The notes under the pieces were generated by a model. The model had not been told where the DNA came from. It saw nothing but the letters and a program-made list of their open reading frames with translations, and ran no database searches. 57,447 bases of DNA from an uncultured Angelakisella sp. (GTDB lineage Bacteria > Bacillota > Clostridia > Oscillospirales > Ruminococcaceae). The DNA lies in the NCBI GenBank assembly GCA_910585525.1, contig CAJUFR010000012.1, positions 1 to 57,447 of the forward strand. The letters run 5' to 3'. The position numbers and the translations under genes were made by a program. Shown in pieces: positions 16,336-23,206 of this stretch (position 1 is the stretch's first letter; each line of letters opens with the position of its first letter).

Positions 16336-17234
16336 AGTATTTGGTTCCTTTCTGCCGCCAGTTCGGCGATCTTCTTCAGCCGGTGGTTCACCCCCGACCG
16401 GGAGAGCCCCAGCTTGGCCCCCAGTTCCCGCAGCGACGCTTCGGGGTTCTCCAGCCGCAGGGCGGCCAGTTCCCGCAGTTCCTCCGGCAGGGCGGTGAGG
16501 CCGATCTCCCCCATCAGCGCCCGGATGTCCCGTATCTGTCCCTCCGCCGCCCCCACCACCTTGTCGATGTTGGCGTTGTCGCAGTTGGCGGCGCGGTTGG
16601 CGGCGTTGCGCCGCTCCTTTAGTATCTTGGTCTCCATCACCTCCATGCTCATCAGGGGGCAGCTGATGAAGGTGAGAAGGTCCTCGATCTGGCCGCTGTC
16701 GTGGGTGTAGATGATGGTCTTGCCCCGGCGCTCCGAGGTCTTTGGCAGAAAGCCCACCTCCCCCAGGATGCCGGTGAGCACTGCCGCCGTCTCGGGACGG
16801 GGAGGGGCGAACTCCAGGTGATATTTCTTTTCCGGGTCGGCAAGGCTGCCGCAGCTGAGGAACGCCCCTCCCACAAAGGCGGCGGCCCCCTCGTCCCCCC
16901 CCAGCAGCTCGTAGGTGATGCCCTCTGGGTAGAGCATGGCGAAGTGGTTCAGCAGGCTGCGGCGGTCGGCGGCGGCGTCCACCCGGACCCGAAAGGCGGA
17001 CTGGCCCCCGGAGGTCTCCTCCCGGGTGGTGATGGTGCCGGTCAGGGGCACCGCCCGGCTGATGGTGTTGGTATAAAACCTCGCCACCTCCCGCTGGCCG
17101 GTGGCAAGGCTGACGCTCCCCGGCCCGAAGGTCCGGCCAAAGAGGAGCAGGCCGTAGCCCTGCTGGTTCTTGAACCGGGACCGCAGGGCGCGGTTATCCA
17201 TCAGTTCGTTTTTTACCCGCTGGGTGTATGACAA
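16332..17234 (-). CDS. whiA: DNA-binding protein WhiA
   Basis: WhiA combines a LAGLIDADG-like N-terminal region with a C-terminal helix-turn-helix and affects cell division or chromosome segregation in Firmicutes and sporulation in actinobacteria. The 300-residue product has FGRTFGPGS early, NCDNANIDKVVGAA in the middle and a C-terminal LRELGAKLGLSRSGVNHRLKKI helix-turn-helix split over two helices. TTG at 17234 gives good spacing to GGAGGGG; GTG at 17243 is too close to the ribosome site but cannot be excluded. It directly follows murB, with rapZ and yvcK missing between them. Confidence 0.93.
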   Translation of the reverse strand: MSYTQRVKNELMDNRALRSRFKNQQGYGLLLFGRTFGPGSVSLATGQREVARFYTNTISRAVPLTGTITTREETSGGQSAFRVRVDAAADRRSLLNHFAMLYPEGITYELLGGDEGAAAFVGGAFLSCGSLADPEKKYHLEFAPPRPETAAVLTGILGEVGFLPKTSERRGKTIIYTHDSGQIEDLLTFISCPLMSMEVMETKILKERRNAANRAANCDNANIDKVVGAAEGQIRDIRALMGEIGLTALPEELRELAALRLENPEASLRELGAKLGLSRSGVNHRLKKIAELAAERNQIL

Positions 17235-17250
17235 GCTGCTCACCCCTCCG

Positions 17251-18159
17251 TCAAGTGTTCCCCCCGGTGACCCGGACCTCCGGCTCCAGGGTGTAGCCGG
17301 TCTTTTCCTTCACGATGCGCCGGACCTCCTGGATCAGGTCCAGGACGTCGGCGCAGGTGGCCTCCCGGACGTTGATGACAAAGCCGGCGTGCTTTTCGCT
17401 CACCTGGGCGCCACCCACCCGGAAGCCCTTTAATCCGCACTGGTCGATGAGGGCGGCGGCGTAGGCCCCCTCCGGCCGCTTGAAGGTGCTGCCGGCGCTG
17501 GGCCACTCCAGGGGCTGCTTCTCCTTGCGGCGGTCATAGATCTCCTCCATCCGGGCCTTGACCGCCTCCGGGCCGTCGGGGTCCCTTTGCAGCCGGAACC
17601 GGGCGGAGAGGATGACGCACCTCTTGCCGGTGAAATAGCTGTGGCGGTAGCCCAATTCCAGCTGCTGTACTGTAAAGGTGTGTTCCTTTCCATCCTCGTC
17701 CAGGAACTCCACCGATTCCAGCACGTCCTTCAGTTCCCCGCCGTAGGCCCCGGCGTTCATGTAGACGCCGCCCCCTGCCTGGCCGGGGATGCCGTAGGCG
17801 AATTCCAGCCCCGTCAGCCCGGCGGACCGGGCGGCGGCGCAGACCGCCATCAGGGAGGCCCCCGCCTGGGCGGTCACCGTCTCCCCCTCCACCGTCACGG
17901 CGGAGAGGTTTTCCATGGCGATGGTGACCCCGGGGATGCCCCGGTCCCCCACCAGCAGGTTGGAGCCCTTGCCCAGGACGAAGTACCGGGCCTTCTCCCT
18001 CCGGCAGGCGTCCAGCACCGCCTTCACCTCCCCGGGGGTCCGGGGCAGGGCGATCACCTCCGCCGGGCCGCCGATGCGGAAGGTGGTGTGGCGGGACATG
18101 GGTTCGTTCTCCAGGTAAGGGATGCCCAGCTGGGCGATGGTGGCTTGTATCGTGGTCAT
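17251..18159 (-). CDS. murB: UDP-N-acetylenolpyruvoylglucosamine reductase MurB
   Basis: FAD enzyme that reduces UDP-GlcNAc-enolpyruvate to UDP-MurNAc, the second committed step of peptidoglycan synthesis. The 302 residues include the FAD-binding RIGGPAEV and VLGKGSNLLVGD, then GIPGQAGGGVYMNAGAYG. SAGSTFKRP holds the catalytic serine, and the C-terminal LEPEVRV holds the catalytic glutamate. The length fits the type II form found in Firmicutes. The ATG at 18159 follows GGAGGAG, which lies inside the end of the upstream PHP gene. Confidence 0.95.
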   Translation of the reverse strand: MTTIQATIAQLGIPYLENEPMSRHTTFRIGGPAEVIALPRTPGEVKAVLDACRREKARYFVLGKGSNLLVGDRGIPGVTIAMENLSAVTVEGETVTAQAGASLMAVCAAARSAGLTGLEFAYGIPGQAGGGVYMNAGAYGGELKDVLESVEFLDEDGKEHTFTVQQLELGYRHSYFTGKRCVILSARFRLQRDPDGPEAVKARMEEIYDRRKEKQPLEWPSAGSTFKRPEGAYAAALIDQCGLKGFRVGGAQVSEKHAGFVINVREATCADVLDLIQEVRRIVKEKTGYTLEPEVRVTGGNT

Positions 18160-18163
18160 GCTC

Positions 18164-18901
18164 TCACTCCTCCGGCAGGTCATCGATGTGTTTGCGCGCC
18201 GCCAGCCAGTCACGGAACCGGCGGTAACGGAGGTTCAGTATCTGCTCCTCCGGGATGCCCGCCTCCCGGGCGATGGAGGCGGACCAGTCCACCTGGCCGA
18301 TGGCGGCGCAGAAGTGGGCGTCGGTGGACAGCAGCACCGGCACCCCGTATTCCCGGCAAAGGGCGGCGATGCGGCGGCAGTTGGGCTCCGAGCCGGGGCG
18401 GCTCTGGGGGGAGGAGTTGTTCAACTCCACCGCCTGGCCCCCGGCCTTCACCGCTTTGATCACCGCTTCGTAATCCGCCTGGAACCGGGGGTCCCCCAGG
18501 TGCCCGATGACGTCCACCCTGGGGTCCTTGGCCACGGCACACCAGGCGGCGGTGCGCTGCTCCGGGGTGGTGTCCCGGGGGAAGGTGACCCGGTGCATCG
18601 ACACCATCACCAGGTCCAGCCGCTTGATACCGGCATCCGGCACGTCCAGCGTCCCCTGGGTGTCCATCAGGTCAGCTTCGCACCCCTTGATGACCACCAC
18701 CCCCTCCACCTCCCGGGGCACCGCCTTGCGGAGGTTCTCAAAGAACCACTCGTAGGGGGCGCCGGGCATGGCGGGGCCGTGCTCGGTGGTGACGATAAAG
18801 CGGTGCCCCAGCGCCGCCGCCGCCCGGATGTTCTCCAGCAGGGTGCTGTAGGCGTGCTGGCAGACCAGGGTGTGGGTGTGGGTATCTCCTGCGATGTTCA
18901 T
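18164..18901 (-). CDS. PHP-domain phosphoesterase (YcdX-like)
   Basis: Metal-dependent phosphoesterase of the PHP superfamily, 245 residues. The metal-ligand motifs appear in order: DTHTHTLVCQHAYS at the N-terminus, TTEHGPAMPG, KGCEADLMD, SMHR, VIGHLGDPRF and STDAHF. The layout is that of the YcdX/YcdX-like phosphatases. Its stop is four bases from the murB start, so it is likely co-transcribed with murB. PHP genes often occur near hprK and murB in Clostridia. The natural substrate is not known. Confidence 0.85.
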   Translation of the reverse strand: MNIAGDTHTHTLVCQHAYSTLLENIRAAAALGHRFIVTTEHGPAMPGAPYEWFFENLRKAVPREVEGVVVIKGCEADLMDTQGTLDVPDAGIKRLDLVMVSMHRVTFPRDTTPEQRTAAWCAVAKDPRVDVIGHLGDPRFQADYEAVIKAVKAGGQAVELNNSSPQSRPGSEPNCRRIAALCREYGVPVLLSTDAHFCAAIGQVDWSASIAREAGIPEEQILNLRYRRFRDWLAARKHIDDLPEE

Positions 18902-18975
18902 GGATGATGTAACGACCTTTCTTTATGATACACAGCCCGCCCCCGGGAAATGACACAGGGGACGGGCGGTGGTTT

Positions 18976-19206
18976 TCAGTTTTGTTTGCCGGTTCCGATC
19001 AGGACAGACAGGAACTTGGTCATGGTGGGGATATAGGTGGCGGTGAACACCGCCGAAGCGGCGATGCACGCCGTTTTCCGGTGCTTTTCCGGCACCTGCA
19101 TGCCGGCCATCAGCCCCAGGGAGAGCAGGCAGAATTTGAGGACGGCGATGTCCCTCCAGTCGCTTTGCCGCAGGTACTCGTTGGCGCTGTCAAGCAGCTT
19201 TTTCAT
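18976..19206 (-). CDS. Small membrane-associated protein, conserved in Clostridia
   Basis: 76 residues: a hydrophilic N-terminus (MKKLLDSANEYLRQSDWRD), two moderately hydrophobic segments (about 22-36 and 46-67) and a short tail. The QVPEKHRK pattern resembles short clostridial proteins loosely annotated as phosphate ABC transporter permease, a name the sequence does not support. ATG at 19206 with GGAGGGG upstream. Lies between hprK and the PHP gene. Function unknown. Confidence 0.65.
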   Translation of the reverse strand: MKKLLDSANEYLRQSDWRDIAVLKFCLLSLGLMAGMQVPEKHRKTACIAASAVFTATYIPTMTKFLSVLIGTGKQN

Positions 19207-19233
19207 AGTGTCCCCTCCTTTTTTCTTTTGCTG

Positions 19234-20211
19234 TCAGTAATAGAACTCCTCGTAGTCGGTGACCGGGGGCCGCTGGACACGGGGGATGTCCTCCGCCATG
19301 CCCAGACGGGCCAGCAGTTCGTGGGCGGCGTTGTAGCCCAGCTTCTTCTGGCGGTTGTTCATGGCGGCCACCTCGATGATCATGGCCAGGTTCCGCCCCG
19401 GCTTCACCGGGATGGTGATGGAGGGCACCGAAAGTCCCAGGATATCGGTGTACTCATCCTCCATCCCCATCCGGTCATAGACCTTGTTCTGGCTCCATAT
19501 CTCCATGTTCATCAGCATGTCGATGCGGCCGGTGACCTTTACCGCCCCGATGCCGAAGATGCGCCGGACGTTGATGATGCCGATGCCCCGCAGTTCCAAA
19601 AAGTGGCGGATGTTGGCCGGGGAGGAGCCCACCAGCGTCTTGTTGGAGACCCGGCGGATCTCCACCGCGTCGTCGGCGATCAGGCGGTGGCCCCGCTTCA
19701 CCAGTTCGATGGCGGTCTCACTCTTGCCCACGCCGCTGTCACCCAGCAGCAGCACCCCCTCGCCGTAGACCTCCACCAGCACCCCGTGGCGGGTGATGCG
19801 GGGGGCCAGTTCGATGTTCAAAAAGGCGGTGAGGGCGGCGGAAAAGTTGGTGGTGGCCTCGGGGGTCACCAGCAGCGGGACGCCGTACTTTTTGGCCTTC
19901 TCCAGCGCCACCGGGGACGGGGGGGTGCTCCGGGTCTGGATGACCGCCACCGGTTTTGCCGCCATGAACTTTTCCATCACCTCCTCCTCCTGCTCCGGGG
20001 TCAGCTGGGAGAGGTAGGCCAACTCGCTTTTGCCGATAAGCTGCACCCGCTGGTTGTCGAAGTAGTCAAAGAAGCCCACCAGCTGTAAGCCCGGGCGGTT
20101 GATATCCGCCGAGGAGACCAGGATCTCCCCCTCCACCTGGGGCATGTAGGCGACCTCCAGCTTCATGGTGGAGATGACCTTTGTCAGGGGCACTGTAAAT
20201 TGGATGCTCAT
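19234..20211 (-). CDS. hprK: HPr kinase/phosphorylase
   Basis: Bifunctional enzyme that phosphorylates or dephosphorylates HPr at Ser46 in carbon catabolite control of Firmicutes. The 325-residue product has the P-loop GDSGVGKSETAIEL near residue 152, followed by RLIADDAVEI and LRGIGIINVRRIFGIGAV of the HprK/P signature. The ATG at 20211 starts MSIQFTVPL with AGGTGG eight bases upstream; an earlier GTG has no better ribosome site. It stands at the head of the hprK-PHP-murB-whiA-dnaE-pfkA run. Confidence 0.96.
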   Translation of the reverse strand: MSIQFTVPLTKVISTMKLEVAYMPQVEGEILVSSADINRPGLQLVGFFDYFDNQRVQLIGKSELAYLSQLTPEQEEEVMEKFMAAKPVAVIQTRSTPPSPVALEKAKKYGVPLLVTPEATTNFSAALTAFLNIELAPRITRHGVLVEVYGEGVLLLGDSGVGKSETAIELVKRGHRLIADDAVEIRRVSNKTLVGSSPANIRHFLELRGIGIINVRRIFGIGAVKVTGRIDMLMNMEIWSQNKVYDRMGMEDEYTDILGLSVPSITIPVKPGRNLAMIIEVAAMNNRQKKLGYNAAHELLARLGMAEDIPRVQRPPVTDYEEFYY

Positions 20212-20242
20212 AAAGCGTCCCACCTTCCATCAAATATTCTTT

Positions 20243-20416
20243 TTATGCAAAGATACGGACCACCGCTCCGCCTGCAAAGCCCATCATCACCAGCAGCGGG
20301 CAGAGGACCGAGAGCAGCCGCCGCACCAGGGGGTTGCCCCCTGTCAGCTGGTCGATCTTCTCCGAAAACACCGCCAGCAGGATACCCGCCAGCAGGCACC
20401 ATACATAGACTGGCAT
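20243..20416 (-). CDS. 57-residue predicted two-helix membrane protein
   Basis: Short hydrophobic protein with two likely membrane segments (about 3-18 and 34-54) separated by a polar loop (SEKIDQLTGGNPLVRR). The ATG at 20416 has AAGGA about ten bases upstream; GTG at 20425 is too close to it. It lies between the serpin gene and hprK on the same strand. No family recognised. Confidence 0.5.
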   Translation of the reverse strand: MPVYVWCLLAGILLAVFSEKIDQLTGGNPLVRRLLSVLCPLLVMMGFAGGAVVRIFA

Positions 20417-20447
20417 CGATTCCACATCCTTTCGTCATGACCTTGGA

Positions 20448-21722
20448 TCATCCACGGGGGTCGTTGACCTTCCCCACAAACAGCGGGAGGCCGCCTTTCC
20501 CGGTGACACAGAAGAGAAACGGCCGGTCCAGCACAAAGTCCGCCTGTCCGTCAGGGGGCGGCGGGGCACCGCTGGCGATCATCACCGTGTAGGCCGCCGC
20601 GGTACAGCCCTCCTCGTCGATGACCACCCGGGCGGCGTGGTCGGCCTGGGTGATGGCGATGGCAGAGCCGGCGGCCACAGGGGTAAAGTCCGCCAGCGCC
20701 GGGTCAAAGACGCCGGTGACCCCCAACTCTTTCAGCCCCTCCTCCAGGTCGAACCGGGAAGCGATGTCGAACCTGGGGATCGACTTGTTGACAAGGATGG
20801 ACTTTTGCCCCTGCCACCCCTCCTTGTCCGGGGTAAAGAGGAAATCCACCGCCTCCGGGTCCAGCAGCAGGTCCTCCGGGGACACCCCCTGGCCGGGCAG
20901 CAGGAACCACATGGCGCCGCCCCCGTCAAAGGGCTGGCTGACGGCGGAAAACTTCTCCCCCCAGTAGTAGTCCTGGACCTCATCCTGGTTCATGAAGCTG
21001 GTCTCCACCTCCCCGGCGGGGGTGTGGAAGGTCTGGGGCCTGGTCCGGCCCTTGGAAAACTCCCCGTACCATCTGGCCCTGAAATAGACGGTGGAAGCCA
21101 GCGCCAGCACCGCCTGGCTGTCCAGTTCCAGGTCACCGGCCTGCTCCTTCAAAAGGCCCCCGGTCTGCTCGTTGAGCCAGTCCCGCAGCGCCTGCTCCAG
21201 CTGGACCGAGCCCATCTCCCCCTGGTAGGTGGAGACATAAAACTCCCGGGCCAGCCTTTCCAGGGTGTCCGGCTGGGCCGTGACGCTCTCATCCAACCAA
21301 AGGGAGTTTGCCAGGACACAGGTGCGGGTCTTGTCATCCCGGTAGCTTGCCTCCCAGACCATGTTGGCCTGCCGCCCCAGGGCGTCTATGTCGCCGCTCC
21401 CCAGCAGGGAGAGTACTTGGTCCCGGCTCTCCCCCTGGGTGGCCCGGGCCAGCACGGACAGGGCTATATAGACATTCAGGGGGGAGTAGACCCGGTTCTC
21501 CCCTCTCTCCCCGGTCAGGAAAACCCGGGCGCTTTGGGCAAAAAAGGGCTGCAAGGCGGAGGTGTCCGGCGGCTCCTCCACCGGGGGGCCGGCGTCCGCC
21601 CCGGGATACTCCGCCCGGACCACCGGTCCTATGCCGGTCTCCTTGCCGGGGAGGAACAGCATCCCCAGCCCGCCCAGGACAACCGCCGCCAGCGCCAACG
21701 CCAGCCAGTGTTTTTTCGTCAT
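20448..21722 (-). CDS. Serpin family protease inhibitor, membrane-anchored or secreted
   Basis: Serine-protease inhibitor fold of about 424 residues. After ATG at 21722 an N-terminal hydrophobic segment (about 6-22) indicates export. The serpin core includes VYSPLNVYIALSVLARAT near the start, LALASTVYFRARW in the middle and the C-terminal DRPFLFCVTGKGGLPLFVGKV signature. The hinge before the reactive loop reads EEGCTAAAYT (about 370-379), small residues as in inhibitory serpins, and the loop continues VMIASGAPPPP. The scissile bond is predicted near residues 384-387. Gut Eubacterium siropins are known bacterial serpins that inhibit elastase-like proteases; this protein may act similarly, which is inference. 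Confidence 0.9.
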   Translation of the reverse strand: MTKKHWLALALAAVVLGGLGMLFLPGKETGIGPVVRAEYPGADAGPPVEEPPDTSALQPFFAQSARVFLTGERGENRVYSPLNVYIALSVLARATQGESRDQVLSLLGSGDIDALGRQANMVWEASYRDDKTRTCVLANSLWLDESVTAQPDTLERLAREFYVSTYQGEMGSVQLEQALRDWLNEQTGGLLKEQAGDLELDSQAVLALASTVYFRARWYGEFSKGRTRPQTFHTPAGEVETSFMNQDEVQDYYWGEKFSAVSQPFDGGGAMWFLLPGQGVSPEDLLLDPEAVDFLFTPDKEGWQGQKSILVNKSIPRFDIASRFDLEEGLKELGVTGVFDPALADFTPVAAGSAIAITQADHAARVVIDEEGCTAAAYTVMIASGAPPPPDGQADFVLDRPFLFCVTGKGGLPLFVGKVNDPRG

Positions 21723-21811
21723 CTTCTCCCCCTCCCCTTCTTTTTTGTCAGTTGATAAGGTCATTATACCATAAATGGTAGGCTTTTGGGAATGGGTTTT
21801 CAGCGGAAGGC

Positions 21812-21840
21812 TTGCATTTCCCGGGAAGTTGTGCTATCAT
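21812..21840 (+). promoter_or_regulatory. Promoter of pheST T-box transcript
   Basis: TTGCAT (21812-21817) and TATCAT (21835-21840) with a 17-base spacer, directly before the structured leader. Confidence 0.7.
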
Positions 21841-21845
21841 AACAT

Positions 21846-22131
21846 CCAAACCGATCAAACGCCTTGAACAAGCGAGTAATCCGCCCCATGTCCTGCCCAG
21901 AGAGAGACCGCCGCCGGCTGCAAGCGGTCTTCTGGACCAGCGGATGAAGTTCCCTTGGGAGCGGCGCCCCGAAACCGGCTCTCCCCTGCCCGGGGATGGC
22001 CCCAGTAGGCGGCGACGGGCCGGGTCCCGTTACAGACCCCCAAAGTGCCTGGCCGCTCCGCGGCCGGGAAGCTGGGTGGTACCACGGAAGTTCGCCTTTC
22101 GCCCCTGTTTGCGGGGCGGAGGGCATTTTTT
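21846..22131 (+). promoter_or_regulatory. T-box leader of pheST, phenylalanine specifier
   Basis: tRNA-sensing leader RNA. Stem I includes the AGAGAG segment (21900-21906) and a specifier loop, GAAGTTCCC, with codon TTC at 21950-21952, matching tRNA-Phe. The conserved T-box sequence TGGGTGGTACCACGG lies at 22073-22087 and precedes the terminator. Uncharged tRNA-Phe should stabilise the antiterminator and allow pheST transcription. Specifier codon and downstream genes agree. Confidence 0.92.
22094..22131 (+). terminator. T-box intrinsic terminator
   Basis: A 12-pair stem, GCCTTTCGCCCC (22094-22105) with GGGGCGGAGGGC (22113-22124), including G-U pairs, a 7-base loop and a T run. It is the off-state hairpin of the leader, alternative to the T-box antiterminator. 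Confidence 0.9.
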
Positions 22132-22167
22132 GTGCCATCACGAGATGTATATGGAGGTAATCGAACG

Positions 22168-23187
22168 ATGAAAGCCGCATTGGAAGCGATCCGGGCAGCG
22201 GCCCACCAGCAGCTCCAGCAGGCCGCCAGCCTCAAGGAGTTGGACGACCTGCGGGTGAAGTTCCTGGGCAAGAAGGGGGAACTCACCGCTATCCTCAAGA
22301 AGATGGGGGGCCTTTCCGCCGAGGAGCGCCCTGTTATCGGCCAGCTGGCCAACCAGCTCCGGGAATCGGTGGAGGGGGAACTTGCCACCCGCACCCAATC
22401 GTTAAAAGCCGCCCTGCTGGAGGAAAAGCTCCGGGCCGAGACCATCGATGTCACCATGCCCGGCACCGCCCCCGCCCCCGGCCACCGGCACCCCATCTCC
22501 CTGGTGCTGGACGAGGTGAAGGAGATATTCCTGGGGATGGGCTTCGACGTGGTCCAGGGGCCGGAGGTGGAGACCGACTACTACAACTTTGAGGCGCTGA
22601 ACCTCCCCAAGGACCACCCCGCCCGGGACACCCAGGACACCTTCTATGTCTCCGACAACATCCTGCTGCGGACCCAGACCAGCCCGGTCCAGATCCGCAC
22701 CATGGAGCAGAGAAAACCCCCTATCCGCATCATCGCCCCCGGCCGGGTCTACCGCTCCGACGCGGTGGACGCCACCCACTCCCCCATCTTCCACCAGATC
22801 GAGGGGCTGGTGGTGGACAAGGGCATCACCATGGCCGACCTGAAGGGCTGCCTGGAGACCATCGTCAAGCGGCTGTACGGCAGTGAAGCGGTGGTGCGCT
22901 TCCGCCCCCACCACTTCCCCTTTACCGAGCCCTCGGCGGAGGTGGACCTCCAGTGCTTCGGCTGCCACGGGGAGGGCTGCCGCCTCTGCAAGGGGGAGGG
23001 CTGGATCGAAATTTTGGGCTGCGGCATGGTCCACCCCAAGGTGCTGTCCATCTGCGGCATCGACCCGGAGGTCTACAGCGGCTTCGCCTTCGGCATCGGC
23101 CTGGAGCGGCTGGTGATGGGCCGGTACAACATCGACGACATGCGGCTGCTGTACGAAAACGACATGCGCTTCCTGGCGCAGTTCTGA
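22168..23187 (+). CDS. pheS: Phenylalanyl-tRNA synthetase alpha subunit
   Basis: Catalytic alpha subunit of the (alpha-beta)2 PheRS, which charges tRNA-Phe. The 339-residue product has an N-terminal coiled-coil (about 1-85), the class II motif 2 region IIAPGRVYRSDAVDATHSP, and motif 3 near GFAFGIGLERLVMGRY. A CFGCHGEGCRLCKGEG cysteine cluster (about 264-279) suggests a metal site, seen in some bacterial PheS. ATG at 22168 with GGAGGT nine bases upstream. Controlled by the T-box leader and followed by pheT after 19 bases. Confidence 0.97.
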   Translation: MKAALEAIRAAAHQQLQQAASLKELDDLRVKFLGKKGELTAILKKMGGLSAEERPVIGQLANQLRESVEGELATRTQSLKAALLEEKLRAETIDVTMPGTAPAPGHRHPISLVLDEVKEIFLGMGFDVVQGPEVETDYYNFEALNLPKDHPARDTQDTFYVSDNILLRTQTSPVQIRTMEQRKPPIRIIAPGRVYRSDAVDATHSPIFHQIEGLVVDKGITMADLKGCLETIVKRLYGSEAVVRFRPHHFPFTEPSAEVDLQCFGCHGEGCRLCKGEGWIEILGCGMVHPKVLSICGIDPEVYSGFAFGIGLERLVMGRYNIDDMRLLYENDMRFLAQF

Positions 23188-23206
23188 TAAGGAGGGCAAA
23201 AGGATC

